A stretch of DNA of 64,000 nt from assembly GCF_947499585.1 (NCBI RefSeq), contig NZ_CANMOO010000001.1, positions 310,001 through 374,000 of the forward strand. The letters are read 5' to 3'. Below the pieces are notes generated by a model. It searched no databases. It was not told the origin of the DNA and saw only the letters and a list, made by a program, of their open reading frames with translations. A program made the position numbers and the translations under genes. Origin of the DNA: an uncultured Allomuricauda sp. Its GTDB lineage: Bacteria > Bacteroidota > Bacteroidia > Flavobacteriales > Flavobacteriaceae. This document shows, piece by piece, positions 49,951-59,812 of this stretch; the first letter of the stretch is position 1, and every line of letters begins with the position of its first letter.

Positions 49951-52173
49951 TTAATATCTGAATTCCAGTCCTGCATAGATTCCAAAAGGATGTCCAGGGC
50001 GTAATCCTGCAGGAACCCTTGCCACGGCATAGGTTTTGTCAAACAAGTTGATGACATTGGCAGTTATTCCAATGTGTTCGTTAAGTCTATATTTACCGGC
50101 TAAATCAAAGATGAAATTTGAAGCAACTCGTTCATTCGCAGGAATAGTCCCTCTACCAGCTTCAGTTCTAAATTCACCATTGAATCTGCCGCTTAGATTG
50201 ATTTCATATTTTTGATGCTCTAAGGAAAGGGTCCCATTAAATTGATGTTTGGATAGATATGGTAACTCATCACCTGCTGTAACTTCTCCCCAAAGATCGT
50301 CTTCACTCCCAAAACTGTTCAAGAATTCAGTATCAGTAAACGTATACCCAAAGGTAAACGGCAGAATAATTTTCTTTCCATTCGGCAAGAAATTGTAGTT
50401 GATTAGAAATTCCAACCCTTGTACTTTTACCTCACCAGCATTGAACTGGTCCAGCGAGCCTGTACCACCTGTAGCTGCTAAATCACTTCCCAACAAATTA
50501 CTATAATCGTTGTAAAACCCAACAAGTTCACCTGTGAATCCTGCATATGAAAAACGTGTCCCAAGCTCATAATTAACGCTTTCTTCAGGATCTTCTCCTT
50601 CCTGATTGCTTGGTGGAGAAAATCCTTTATGCACACCGCCAAATACAGATATATTACTAAAGTTGTAGTTAAAGCCCATTCCGGGGATAAAGACATCTAC
50701 TTTGTTTTCGCGTTCCGAAAGGTCAGCACCTGTTCTGTCTACATCGCTATTCCCGTAGTTCATTCTTCGCAATGTGATGTTTTCATAGCGTAATCCTGGT
50801 GTTAGTGTAAGATTTTTGTATTTAAGCTTATATAATGCATAGCTTGAGAACGCCCTTGCATCACTGATTCGGTTTGCATTGGTTCCGGGAATTCCTGCAT
50901 TTGTTAGTTGGAGTGAGCCATTAGCTATGCCATAATCGTCAATCCATTGAAAACGATCTTCTTCATCAAAATGATAGCGTAATCCTATTTCTAGGTCATG
51001 AAAACTGTTTTCCCCAGACCAGTGGTAATCAAACTTTGTTTGGATGCCTGTAGACAGATAACTTCTATTATTGGCTCTTACATTAAGGGCATCATCTGCA
51101 TTGCTATCAGCTTCCCCAGTTACAAGGTCAATGTATGGAGCAAATGCCATAGGATCATCGAAAATGTTTCCAATCCCTTCTCTCTCACCATCTACAGTGA
51201 CAAAATCAACTTTATACCAGTTACGGCTAAAATCATTGTAGTAACCCGTAGTGGTAATCCTAAAGTAATCACTGAATTTAAAGGTGTGAGTACCCGTAAA
51301 TTGTATGTGTTCTGTTGTCATCTCGTCTACTTGTGAACCTGCGTAGCGTCTAAAAGGAGTGGCATCAAAATCACTTTGAGTTAAACCCAGATAGGTCTCA
51401 TCTGAATTCTCATCGGAGTATTGGAATTTTACTTCAAACTCTTGCCCAAGCTTGGCACCGGGACTAGTGTTTATAAGAAACTTGGCAACTAAATCATTTT
51501 TATCAAAACCAGTGTCTCCATCGTTATCCAAATTTTTAAAACCATTGGAGCTATAATTTAAGTATTCAATTGAATACCCAAAATTCTTCTTGCTGTCACC
51601 AAGTTGGGCATGTACGCGTCCACTTTGGAAACTGCCGTAACTGGTATTGACAAAGGATTTAAATTTGTTAGGAACCTCTGTAGAGATCATATTGATAGCA
51701 CCACCTGTAGTGTAGGGGCCGTATTGCACTTGGCTGCTGCCTTTAAGGATTTCTACTGCTTGCATACGGGCAATTGTAGGAAAATAGTAGGCAGATGGTG
51801 CGCTATAAGGAGCAGGAGCAATTAGAACGCCATCTTCCATTAAAGTAATTTTTGCGCTTCGTTCTGGAGATGTTCCCCTAAGACTTATGTTTGGGCGAAG
51901 TCCAAAACCATCCTCTTCATAAACATTTACACCGGGAACGCTTCTTAGCGTACGGTTAACATCTGTGTAGTTGAATTTTTTGATTTCCTGTTCTGACAGG
52001 TAGTATGCAGAACCAGTACGGTTTTTAGCTTCAAACTTGCTTCCAAGAATCACTTTGGCAGATAAAACAACTTCATCTAATTTTATAAGCGTGGAGTCAT
52101 TTGAAATAGGAGTTTGTTGTGCGTTAATTAGAATTGTGAAAAAGAACAGTAGGTAGGTTGTGAATCTCAACAT
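49951..52173 (-). CDS. TonB-dependent receptor, FecA-like
   Basis: The 740-residue protein has a signal peptide (cleavage near LINAQ), a plug domain (about 45-160, GSAYYLSEQEIKKFNYTDVNRTLRSVPGVNVYEEDGFG and RPNISLRGTSPERSAKITLMEDG) and a 22-strand barrel ending GIYAGLEFRY. The plug most resembles iron(III)-citrate or catecholate siderophore receptors; it lacks the N-terminal carboxypeptidase-like domain of SusC proteins. It takes up an iron chelate through the outer membrane. It has a good promoter and stands alone. Confidence 0.93.
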   Translation of the reverse strand: MLRFTTYLLFFFTILINAQQTPISNDSTLIKLDEVVLSAKVILGSKFEAKNRTGSAYYLSEQEIKKFNYTDVNRTLRSVPGVNVYEEDGFGLRPNISLRGTSPERSAKITLMEDGVLIAPAPYSAPSAYYFPTIARMQAVEILKGSSQVQYGPYTTGGAINMISTEVPNKFKSFVNTSYGSFQSGRVHAQLGDSKKNFGYSIEYLNYSSNGFKNLDNDGDTGFDKNDLVAKFLINTSPGAKLGQEFEVKFQYSDENSDETYLGLTQSDFDATPFRRYAGSQVDEMTTEHIQFTGTHTFKFSDYFRITTTGYYNDFSRNWYKVDFVTVDGEREGIGNIFDDPMAFAPYIDLVTGEADSNADDALNVRANNRSYLSTGIQTKFDYHWSGENSFHDLEIGLRYHFDEEDRFQWIDDYGIANGSLQLTNAGIPGTNANRISDARAFSSYALYKLKYKNLTLTPGLRYENITLRRMNYGNSDVDRTGADLSERENKVDVFIPGMGFNYNFSNISVFGGVHKGFSPPSNQEGEDPEESVNYELGTRFSYAGFTGELVGFYNDYSNLLGSDLAATGGTGSLDQFNAGEVKVQGLEFLINYNFLPNGKKIILPFTFGYTFTDTEFLNSFGSEDDLWGEVTAGDELPYLSKHQFNGTLSLEHQKYEINLSGRFNGEFRTEAGRGTIPANERVASNFIFDLAGKYRLNEHIGITANVINLFDKTYAVARVPAGLRPGHPFGIYAGLEFRY

Positions 52174-52213
52174 TTTATTTAGACTGATTTAAAATAACTA
52201 ATTTATTGGAGGA

Positions 52214-52244
52214 CAAAAGTAATGTTCGAGTTTGAAAAAACAAA
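52214..52244 (-). promoter_or_regulatory. Promoter of the TonB receptor gene
   Basis: On the minus strand TTTG (52244-52241) and TACTTTTG (52221-52214) fit the -33/-7 consensus with a 19-bp spacer, 41 bp before the ATG. No Fur-like box was recognised with certainty. Confidence 0.6.
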
Positions 52245-52372
52245 GCTTATTTAGAATAAATAAAAATAATTTTAGGTTACGTTTTTGTTATCAACTAGTT
52301 GTGTGATCAAGTTGTGAAATGGATGTGCACTTAATCCATCTAAGCTTAAAGAATTTGGTATATAAAAAAGCG

Positions 52373-52380
52373 TACCTTTG
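52373..52380 (+). promoter_or_regulatory. Putative -7 box for guaB
   Basis: TACCTTTG matches TAnnTTTG, 23 bp before the ATG. A TTTG at 52354 could be the -33 element, though the spacer of 15 bp is short. Confidence 0.5.
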
Positions 52381-52403
52381 CACGCAATTAATCCGTAATT
52401 GCA

Positions 52404-53876
52404 ATGGAAGCCCACCTTAACAAAATTGTTGGCGAAGGACTAACATATGATGATGTTCTCCTAGTCCCTGGATATTCAGAAGTACTTCCCAGAGAAGTTA
52501 GTATCCAGACAAAATTCACAAGAAATATAATTATTAATGTTCCTATTGTTTCCGCAGCAATGGATACTGTTACCGAGTCGCAAATGGCAATTGCCATGGC
52601 CCAGGAAGGTGGTATAGGTGTTTTGCATAAAAACATGACCATTGAGCAGCAGGCCATTAAAGTGAGAAAAGTAAAGAGAGCGGAAAGTGGGATGATAATG
52701 GACCCTGTTACACTTCCCTTAAATTCCATTGTTGGAGATGCAAAGGCTAACATGAAAGAGCACAGCATTGGCGGAATTCCCATTGTCGATTCGGATAAAA
52801 AACTAATAGGGATTGTTACCAATCGTGATTTACGTTTCGAGAAAAATGATGATAGACCTATTGCAGAAGTGATGACCACAGAAAACTTGGTTACAGTAGG
52901 TGAAGGAACATCACTAGAAGAGGCAGAGGTAATTTTGCAAAAGAACAAGATTGAAAAACTCCCGGTGGTTAATGATGATTATGTGCTGGTTGGGTTAATC
53001 ACTTTTAGGGATATTACCAAACTTACCCAAAAACCAATGGCCAATAAGGATCAATATGGTCGACTGCGTGTGGCAGCAGCTATAGGTGTAACTGCAGATG
53101 CAGTGGATAGGGCAGGAGCTTTGGTCAATGCTGGAGTGGATGCCATTGTAATTGATACGGCGCATGGCCATACCAAAGGAGTGGTTACTGTCCTTAAAGA
53201 AGTTAAAAAGGCTTTTCCAGAGTTAGAGGTTATTGTCGGAAATATTGCCACTGGTGAAGCCGCTAAATATCTAGTTGAAGCTGGAGCGGATGCCGTTAAA
53301 GTGGGTATTGGTCCAGGTTCTATTTGTACCACTCGAGTTGTTGCTGGTGTAGGTTTTCCCCAGTTTTCAGCTGTTTTGGAGGTTGCTGCCGCTATAAAAG
53401 GCAGTGGAGTGCCCGTAATTGCAGATGGTGGAATTAGGTATACAGGAGATATTCCCAAAGCTATTGCAGCAGGGGCAGATACGGTTATGCTAGGTTCATT
53501 GTTGGCAGGGACAAAAGAATCTCCAGGAGAAACCATTATTTATGAAGGACGAAAATTTAAATCTTATCGAGGAATGGGTTCTGTTGAAGCCATGAAGGAA
53601 GGTAGTAAGGACCGCTATTTCCAAGATGTGGAAGATGATATTAAAAAATTGGTTCCTGAAGGTATCGTAGGTCGTGTTCCCTACAAAGGAGATTTGTTTG
53701 AGAGTATTCATCAATTTGTTGGCGGATTGCGAGCTGGAATGGGTTATTGCGGTGCAAAGGATATAGAGACCTTAAAAGAATCTGGTCGTTTTGTCAAAAT
53801 TACTGCCAGTGGAATCAATGAGAGCCACCCACACGATGTTACCATTACCAAAGAGAGTCCAAACTATAGCAGATAA
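52404..53876 (+). CDS. guaB: IMP dehydrogenase
   Basis: The 490-residue protein is a TIM barrel with a tandem CBS module inserted at about residues 95-205. The active-site loop is [15 protein letters not shown] with the catalytic Cys, the flap region includes [14 protein letters not shown], and [24 protein letters not shown] is the N-terminal signature. It oxidises IMP to XMP, the first step of GTP synthesis, as a tetramer. The CBS pair binds ATP/GTP for control. Full length. Confidence 0.97.
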   Translation: MEAHLNKIVGEGLTYDDVLLVPGYSEVLPREVSIQTKFTRNIIINVPIVSAAMDTVTESQMAIAMAQEGGIGVLHKNMTIEQQAIKVRKVKRAESGMIMDPVTLPLNSIVGDAKANMKEHSIGGIPIVDSDKKLIGIVTNRDLRFEKNDDRPIAEVMTTENLVTVGEGTSLEEAEVILQKNKIEKLPVVNDDYVLVGLITFRDITKLTQKPMANKDQYGRLRVAAAIGVTADAVDRAGALVNAGVDAIVIDTAHGHTKGVVTVLKEVKKAFPELEVIVGNIATGEAAKYLVEAGADAVKVGIGPGSICTTRVVAGVGFPQFSAVLEVAAAIKGSGVPVIADGGIRYTGDIPKAIAAGADTVMLGSLLAGTKESPGETIIYEGRKFKSYRGMGSVEAMKEGSKDRYFQDVEDDIKKLVPEGIVGRVPYKGDLFESIHQFVGGLRAGMGYCGAKDIETLKESGRFVKITASGINESHPHDVTITKESPNYSR

Positions 53877-53979
53877 TATATAATCTGAAATTGCCAGTCT
53901 TTCGGCTAGTTGTCAAAAACGGTTTTTTAGATAACTAAACCAATTCGTTATGTTTGCTATTCTGTTTGCATTCTAACAC

Positions 53980-55113
53980 ATGAATTTCATAGAAAATCCT
54001 GTTTACGTATTGACTGTTTTATGTCTAATGGTGATTTTATCATTATACGCAGCTAAAACAAAATGGGGTAAACCAATGGGTGCTGCATTATTGGTCATTG
54101 TTTTTACCGCAATTGTTGCCAATCTGAAACTGATTCCCTCTGCCTCAAATACGATTCCCTTGTATGACGCTATTTTTAACTATTTAGCACCTATTTCCAT
54201 ATTCTTTTTATTACTAGGGGCAAACCTTAGGTCGATTAAAAAGGCAGGCGCACCAATGATCGGTTTATTTTTAATAGGTTCATTGGCTACGGTATTGGGC
54301 ATTTTGGTTTCATGGCACTTGGTTTCTCCTCAAAATGTTTTGGGTGATGACGGAAGAATATTGGCAGGGATGCTTACTGGGACATATACTGGGGGTAGCG
54401 TTAATTTTAATGCGGTTGCATTGGCATATGATTTTCAGGAACGTGGAACGCTTTATGCTGGAGCCATTGCTGTGGATAATGTAATTACCGCAATTTGGGT
54501 GATTGTTACTATAGCTTTCCCCGTTTTGCTGAGACGCTTTTTCAAGGACAAAAAAATCAGTGCTTCTTCCACTGAAAATGATAAAACCGATAACGATGCA
54601 ATCAATTTGCAATCAATGGGTTGGTTATTGTTTATAGGTTTGGCCGCATTCTTGGTTTCCGAGCTCATTGCTGAGGTTCTTCCAAAAATACCGTCCATCA
54701 TTACACTTTCTACTTTTGGTATTATACTTGCACAGACTTCTTTTGTTTCCAAATTAAAAGGAGGTCACACACTGGGGTTGTATTTGGTTTATCTATTTCT
54801 TGCCGTAATTGGTGCCTATTGTGAAATAAGTTCGGTAATAGCGCTAAAAGAAGTTGGACTCACGCTATTGTTGTTTACATCAATAGCGGTTCTTATACAC
54901 GGATGTGTCATTATTCTATTGGGAGCTTTTACGTTTAGGGATTGGGATATGATTTCAATTGCAAGTCAGGCAAATATCGGTGGAGGAACTTCCGCCATTG
55001 CACTTGCCGAAACTTTTAATCGAAAAGAGTTGATTTTACCTGCAATACTGGTTGGTACTTTAGGCAATGCTCTGGGAACGTATTTAGGATTTCTGGTAGT
55101 CTCTATTTTGTAA
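53980..55113 (+). CDS. DUF819-family membrane protein
   Basis: The 377-residue protein has about ten transmembrane helices and matches the DUF819 family: GKPMGAALLVIVFTAIVANL, IFFLLLGANLRSIKKAG, GMLTGTYTGGSVNFNAVA and a repeat-like second half with SQANIGGGTSAIALAETF. The two similar GG-rich motifs suggest inverted-repeat transporter topology. The substrate is unknown. It is convergent with the thioredoxin-like gene (12-bp gap). Confidence 0.88.
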   Translation: MNFIENPVYVLTVLCLMVILSLYAAKTKWGKPMGAALLVIVFTAIVANLKLIPSASNTIPLYDAIFNYLAPISIFFLLLGANLRSIKKAGAPMIGLFLIGSLATVLGILVSWHLVSPQNVLGDDGRILAGMLTGTYTGGSVNFNAVALAYDFQERGTLYAGAIAVDNVITAIWVIVTIAFPVLLRRFFKDKKISASSTENDKTDNDAINLQSMGWLLFIGLAAFLVSELIAEVLPKIPSIITLSTFGIILAQTSFVSKLKGGHTLGLYLVYLFLAVIGAYCEISSVIALKEVGLTLLLFTSIAVLIHGCVIILLGAFTFRDWDMISIASQANIGGGTSAIALAETFNRKELILPAILVGTLGNALGTYLGFLVVSIL

Positions 55114-55125
55114 ACAAAGGCTCAT

Positions 55126-55656
55126 TTATTTCCCTAGACCGGCATATGTGTTCCAATCCTTATCCTTGTAAATATTGTCACCAAAATAACGAGCAATCTG
55201 TAAAAAAGGTTTTACTTTTTGATATCCGGGAACCGGAGAAAGCATATTCAATTTTTCATCTAGAAATACTACGGTAGGGTAACTCATTTTGCCTTGTAAC
55301 AATGCAGCAGCAAACTCATGATACCCTCGTCTGCCCGAAGCTACAAAATTGAAAGTTTTACCTTGAAAATCTATAGGGTCCTTACCTTCAGCGTCCAATT
55401 TTACCATGTAAAAGTTGTTTCGCATATAAGCGGCAACTTCTTCATTTTGAAAAGTATCCTTATCCATTTTCTTGCACCAGCCACACCAGTCCGTATAAAC
55501 ATCGATAAACATTTTTTTGGGTTTGGCATCGGTTTGGGATAATTCAACCGCTTCATTCCAACTTAGCCATTCTACATTTTGGGCTTGGGTTTGAAATCCG
55601 ACCAAAAGAAAAAGAAGTAAACTTATTTTAGTCATGTAGGTAAAAACTGCGCGCAT
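55126..55656 (-). CDS. Secreted thioredoxin-fold protein
   Basis: The 176-residue protein has a signal peptide (cleavage near TQAQ) and a thioredoxin_7/DUF255-like domain with the redox motif DWCGWCKKMDKDTF (CxxC) and the cis-Pro in KMSYPTVVFLD. It is probably a periplasmic thiol-disulfide protein. It stands alone, 69 bp upstream of the DUF3995-like gene's end on the same strand. Confidence 0.9.
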   Translation of the reverse strand: MRAVFTYMTKISLLLFLLVGFQTQAQNVEWLSWNEAVELSQTDAKPKKMFIDVYTDWCGWCKKMDKDTFQNEEVAAYMRNNFYMVKLDAEGKDPIDFQGKTFNFVASGRRGYHEFAAALLQGKMSYPTVVFLDEKLNMLSPVPGYQKVKPFLQIARYFGDNIYKDKDWNTYAGLGK

Positions 55657-55725
55657 CGTTCCTTGTTTTGAGGGTTTAGTCTTACGACTATTACAAAACT
55701 AACGAAAATTGTGCCAAAATAGTAT

Positions 55726-56139
55726 TTAACCTAATAGCTCTAAAATTAGGATAAGTGCACCCAGAAACAGACATAAAGGTGAATAGTATCGGGTATCCAG
55801 AGCTGAAAACCGACTGTTCTTGGCAGACTTGAAAAAACCAACATATTTAAAATCTCCCAAAGCACGAATTATAAACAAAAGACCAATGCCTATGGTAGCA
55901 TAGCTTAACCAGTCTGATTCAATATAAACCGATACTTTGTTAATGAAGACAAAGGCGAAGAAGAGTAAAGCAATACCCACGAAGACAGCACCAAATTTAC
56001 CCGGAGACTTTACTTTGTTACTCTTTAAGTTTGTGGGAAGCACTGTAGAAGGGTCCTTAATGCCAAATATGGCCCAGTAAAAATGCAGGCCAGCCAAAAA
56101 GATTAAAGTTATTGATATGAATATAGCAATAACCCCCAT
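55726..56139 (-). CDS. DUF3995-family membrane protein
   Basis: The 137-residue protein has four predicted helices: ISITLIFLAGLHFYWAIFG, FGAVFVGIALLFFAFVFI, WLSYATIGIGLLFIIRALGDF and PLCLFLGALILILELLG. The HFYWAIFG motif and topology fit DUF3995. Function is unknown. It lies one base after the lysA stop on the same strand, so it is probably co-transcribed. Confidence 0.85.
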   Translation of the reverse strand: MGVIAIFISITLIFLAGLHFYWAIFGIKDPSTVLPTNLKSNKVKSPGKFGAVFVGIALLFFAFVFINKVSVYIESDWLSYATIGIGLLFIIRALGDFKYVGFFKSAKNSRFSALDTRYYSPLCLFLGALILILELLG

Positions 56140-56140
56140 A

Positions 56141-57379
56141 CTACTTGGCGGCTATTTTTTCTGGAGATTCAAATAGTTCTTTTACGTCTACTTGATTTCT
56201 AAGAATATCATCAAAAGTCTCTCGTTCTCTTATTAAATGTGCTTTTCCATTGTGCCAAAGCACTTCAGGAGGTCTAAATCTGGAGTTATAATTGCTGGCC
56301 ATGGTAAAACAATAGGCACCGGCATTCTTAAAACATAAAACATCACCTTCAGAGATTTCGCTAATCCTTCGGTTGCTTCCAAAAGTGTCTGTTTCACATA
56401 TATAGCCAACAACAGAGTAATAACGTTCTCTTCCCTTTGGGTTGGAAATATTACTTATTTCATGTGATGCTCCGTATAACATAGGCCTAATTAGGTGGTT
56501 GAACCCTGAATCTACACTAGCAAAAACAGTAGAAGTTGTTTGTTTTACCACATTGACTTTGGCCAAAAAGTGACCTGCCTCACTCACTAAAAACTTCCCC
56601 GGTTCAAAAGCTAAGGTAAGCTCTTTTCCATACTCTGCGCAGAATTCGTTGAATCTAGTTGTCAATTTTTTTCCTAATTCTTCAATGTTGGTTTCAATGT
56701 CTCCAGCTTTGTAGGGAACTTTAAAACCGCTTCCAAAGTCTATGAAATCCAAATCTTTGAAATTTTTGGCTGTTTCAAACAAGATTTCAGACGCATAAAG
56801 AAAGACGTCAATGTCCAAAATATCACTTCCTGTATGCATATGGATGCCATTGATATTCATTTGGGTCAAATCTACAATGCGCAATAAATGCGGAATCTGA
56901 TGGATACTGATACCGAATTTTGAATCTATATGGCCTACAGAGATATTAGAATTACCTCCTGCCATTACATGTGGATTAATTCTGATGCAAACGGGAACAT
57001 CTGGATGTTTACTGCCAAACTGTTCTAAAACCGATAGATTGTCGATATTGATTTGAACACCAAGAGCGGAAGCTTCTTCAATTTCTTCTAAAGAAACTCC
57101 ATTTGGTGTATAGATAATGGACTCAGGCTTAAAGCCCGCCATAAGTCCTAATTTCACTTCTTGAATGGAAACGGTATCTAAACCGCTGCCCAAATGGTCC
57201 ATTAAACGAAGGATTGATATATTGGAAAGCGCTTTGGCGGCATAGTTTAAACGTAGGTTACTAACACCTTTAAAAGCATTGGTTAAACGTTGAAACTGTG
57301 AAGAAATTTTTTCTGCATCATATATATACAGTGGTGCACCAAATTGCTCAGCAATTTTCAATAGATTTAAGGAATTCAT
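56141..57379 (-). CDS. lysA: Diaminopimelate decarboxylase
   Basis: The 412-residue protein has a fold-type III PLP barrel. PLP Lys49 lies in RLNYAAKAL, HMHTGSDI and FGSGFKVPY are the His and Gly-rich phosphate loop, and C-terminal ICETDTFGSNR supplies the catalytic Cys-Glu-Ser/Thr-Asp region. GAYCFTMASNYNSRFRPPEVL is the family C-terminal block. It converts meso-DAP to lysine. A promoter at 57399-57429 lies upstream. It is divergent from the LON-domain gene across 162 bp. Confidence 0.94.
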   Translation of the reverse strand: MNSLNLLKIAEQFGAPLYIYDAEKISSQFQRLTNAFKGVSNLRLNYAAKALSNISILRLMDHLGSGLDTVSIQEVKLGLMAGFKPESIIYTPNGVSLEEIEEASALGVQINIDNLSVLEQFGSKHPDVPVCIRINPHVMAGGNSNISVGHIDSKFGISIHQIPHLLRIVDLTQMNINGIHMHTGSDILDIDVFLYASEILFETAKNFKDLDFIDFGSGFKVPYKAGDIETNIEELGKKLTTRFNEFCAEYGKELTLAFEPGKFLVSEAGHFLAKVNVVKQTTSTVFASVDSGFNHLIRPMLYGASHEISNISNPKGRERYYSVVGYICETDTFGSNRRISEISEGDVLCFKNAGAYCFTMASNYNSRFRPPEVLWHNGKAHLIRERETFDDILRNQVDVKELFESPEKIAAK

Positions 57380-57398
57380 ATGCTATTAGTCTTTTGAA

Positions 57399-57429
57399 CA
57401 AATCTAAACGTTGCCATTTAGTTCCACAA
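57399..57429 (-). promoter_or_regulatory. Promoter of lysA
   Basis: On the minus strand TTG (57429-57427) and TAGATTTG (57406-57399) fit the -33/-7 consensus with a 20-bp spacer, 19 bp before the ATG. Confidence 0.55.
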
Positions 57430-57482
57430 GAATATTAGACTTAATAATATAAATATAACAATTTGTTTTAAAAATAACAATC

Positions 57483-57496
57483 GATAACTTGTTATC
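57483..57496. other. Inverted repeat in the lysA / LON-domain gap
   Basis: GATAAC-TT-GTTATC is a perfect palindrome with a 2-bp centre, roughly midway between the divergent genes. It could be an operator or chance. Confidence 0.35.
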
Positions 57497-57541
57497 ACTT
57501 GTTCATTTAAACTTGGCATTGTACATTTAGCACAAATTACG

Positions 57542-58183
57542 ATGATGAGATTACCCCTATTACCATTGCAATCTGTTTTCTTTCCTGGAGAAACTGTACC
57601 ACTGCATATTTTTGAAGAACGCTACAAGCAATTGATTAATGATTGCAGGCAAGAGGCCATAACATTTGGCATTCCTGTTTTTATAAACAACACTCTTGTT
57701 TACGGCACTGAAGTACAGTTGGTTGAAGTTGTAACGACCTATGAAAGCGGGGAAATGGATGTGGTTTGTGTGGCGCGGCAAGTTTTTAAAATTTTATCTT
57801 TTGAGAATCAATTGGAAGGAAAACTTTATGCAGGAGGAGATGTTGAATTTTTGGATGTTGAAAATGATGCGAACGAAGAATTGAGGAAAGAAGTGCTGCT
57901 TCTGCTTGAAAAATTATACGATTTAATGGATGTACCGTTCACTAAAATCTCTCCTAAGCAGTTTAATAGTTATTCTCTTGCCCACAAAATGGGACTTTCT
58001 TTTGAACAGGAATATAAACTTCTTCAGATTTCAAATGAGACAGACCGGTTGTTGTTTATTAAAAACCACCTAAAAGCTACTACAACAGTGCTGAGCGAAG
58101 TTAACCGTACAAAGGGAATCATTGAAATGAATGGACATTTTAAAAATTTTGACCCTTTGGATTTTAAAAATTTCACGGTTTAG
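57542..58183 (+). CDS. LON substrate-binding domain protein
   Basis: The 213-residue protein begins with a LON N-terminal (substrate-binding) domain: LPLLPLQSVFFPGETVPLHIFEERYKQLINDC. No AAA+ or protease domain follows; helices fill the C-terminal half. Stand-alone LON domains are common in bacteria and their role is unclear. An ATG at 57545 is an alternative start. It is divergent from lysA. Confidence 0.88.
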   Translation: MMRLPLLPLQSVFFPGETVPLHIFEERYKQLINDCRQEAITFGIPVFINNTLVYGTEVQLVEVVTTYESGEMDVVCVARQVFKILSFENQLEGKLYAGGDVEFLDVENDANEELRKEVLLLLEKLYDLMDVPFTKISPKQFNSYSLAHKMGLSFEQEYKLLQISNETDRLLFIKNHLKATTTVLSEVNRTKGIIEMNGHFKNFDPLDFKNFTV

Positions 58184-58294
58184 TTTGTTACCGGCCTAAG
58201 CAGTATTTAGAGCTGTTTTTTTCAATTATTCCATCAAAATGGAACTCATTTCTAATTATTCTTTCTTCACCTTCTATTTGTCAATGTCGTTTTC

Positions 58295-58302
58295 TATTTT
58301 TG
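58295..58302 (+). promoter_or_regulatory. Putative -7 box for sucC
   Basis: TATTTTTG matches TAnnTTTG, 25 bp before the sucC ATG. Confidence 0.45.
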
Positions 58303-58327
58303 TCGGCAAATAAAAGTTAGTTCACAG

Positions 58328-59521
58328 ATGAATCTTCACGAATATCAAGGGAAAGAAATTTTAGCAAGTTTTGGAGTTAGAATCCAACGCGGATTAGTTG
58401 CTCGCAATGCTAAAGAAGCAGTGGATGCTGCCAAACGACTTACACAAGAAACAGGTACAGGATGGCACGTGATAAAAGCACAGGTCCATGCAGGTGGTCG
58501 AGGTAAAGGTGGCGGAGTAAAATTGGCCAAAAACTTGAAAGAAGTAGAAGAAATAGCAGGAAATATAATAGGAATGAACCTAATCACTCCTCAGACTTCT
58601 GCAGAAGGTAAAAAAGTACACCAAGTGCTTGTTGCTGAGGATGTTTATTACCCTGGGGATAGTGAGACCAATGAATTTTACATGTCGGTCTTATTAAATA
58701 GGGCCACTGGTAGAAATATGGTTATGTATTCCACAGAAGGAGGAATGGATATTGAGGAAGTTGCGGAAAAGACCCCACATTTAATTTTTACCGAAGAGAT
58801 TGACCCGGCAACAGGATTAATGCCTTTTCAAGCCCGTAAAATTGCTTTTAATCTCGGACTATCCGGTATGGCTTTCAAAGAAATGACAAAGTTTGTTTCG
58901 TCATTGTATAAGGCATATGTTGAAAGTGATTCAAGTATGTTCGAAATCAACCCTGTTTTAAAGACATCAGATGATAAAATAATGGCTGTGGATGCTAAGG
59001 TGTCCATAGATGACAATGCGTTATACAGAAGAAAGAACTATGCTGAAATGCGCGACTTACGTGAAGAAAATCCAATTGAGGTTGAAGCACGCGAAGTAGG
59101 GTTGAACTATGTTGATTTGGATGGAAATGTAGGGTGCATGGTGAATGGAGCCGGACTTGCAATGGCAACGATGGATTTGATAAAAATGGCAGGCGGTGAA
59201 CCGGCTAACTTTTTAGATGTTGGAGGTACTGCAGATGCTAAAAGAGTAGAGGAAGCTTTCCGAATCATTTTAAAAGATCCTAATGTAAAAGCAATCCTTA
59301 TCAATATTTTTGGTGGTATTGTGCGTTGTGACCGTGTAGCACAGGGTGTTGTAGATGCCTATAAAAATATGGGAGATGCCATTAAAGTGCCAATCATAGT
59401 TAGGTTACAAGGAACAAATGCTGAATTGGCCAAAGAAATTATAGACAATTCTGGATTGGCGGTACATTCCGCTGTTCAGTTTCAAGAAGCGGCTGATAAG
59501 GTCAAAGAAGTATTGGGGTAA
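58328..59521 (+). CDS. sucC: Succinyl-CoA synthetase beta subunit
   Basis: The 397-residue protein has an N-terminal ATP-grasp domain (MNLHEYQGKEILASFGV, VHAGGRGKGGGVKLAKN) and a C-terminal CoA-ligase domain (FLDVGGTADAKRVEEAFRIIL, LINIFGGIVRCDRVAQGVVDA, LQGTNAELAKEII). It catalyses the substrate-level phosphorylation step of the TCA cycle with SucD. sucD is not adjacent in this window. A strong terminator follows. Confidence 0.96.
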   Translation: MNLHEYQGKEILASFGVRIQRGLVARNAKEAVDAAKRLTQETGTGWHVIKAQVHAGGRGKGGGVKLAKNLKEVEEIAGNIIGMNLITPQTSAEGKKVHQVLVAEDVYYPGDSETNEFYMSVLLNRATGRNMVMYSTEGGMDIEEVAEKTPHLIFTEEIDPATGLMPFQARKIAFNLGLSGMAFKEMTKFVSSLYKAYVESDSSMFEINPVLKTSDDKIMAVDAKVSIDDNALYRRKNYAEMRDLREENPIEVEAREVGLNYVDLDGNVGCMVNGAGLAMATMDLIKMAGGEPANFLDVGGTADAKRVEEAFRIILKDPNVKAILINIFGGIVRCDRVAQGVVDAYKNMGDAIKVPIIVRLQGTNAELAKEIIDNSGLAVHSAVQFQEAADKVKEVLG

Positions 59522-59542
59522 CTTTTCTATCTTAAAAATATA

Positions 59543-59574
59543 GGGCAACGTTGAGTAAACGTTGCCCTTTTTTG
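59543..59574 (+). terminator. Intrinsic terminator after sucC
   Basis: GGGCAACGTT-GAGTA-AACGTTGCCC followed by TTTTTTG forms a perfect 10-bp stem. Confidence 0.88.
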
Positions 59575-59685
59575 TTTTACTTCAATTCCTACAAATGAAT
59601 TCTCTTTCAAATGCAAATTGAATTATGAAGAATGAGAGCTTAATAGTGCAGTTAAGGGTAAAGGATATAGGGTTCCAGTGAGAGT

Positions 59686-59740
59686 AATTGCCTAATTCCT
59701 TGTAATCATTTAAGTTAACTGGTTTGATTCTGAGGCAATT
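59686..59740 (+). other. Long-range inverted repeat before the TerB-like gene
   Basis: AATTGCCT (59686) and AGGCAATT (59733) are perfect complements about 39 bp apart, followed by CAGGGTTTTTT. The 239 bp between the sucC terminator and the TerB-like gene hold no convincing reading frame. The structure may be a leader or terminator-like element. Confidence 0.3.
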
Positions 59741-59812
59741 CAGGGTTTTTTATGCACTAAAGTTGGTTGTTTTGGAGTTATCTTATATGAACCAAGCCTC
59801 AAAACCAGCGTA

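Noticed and set aside
53880..53930. Terminator hairpin after guaB (AGTC-TTTC-GGCT)
   Set aside because: The stem is only four pairs with a G-U pair; the T-run that follows is not enough to call it.
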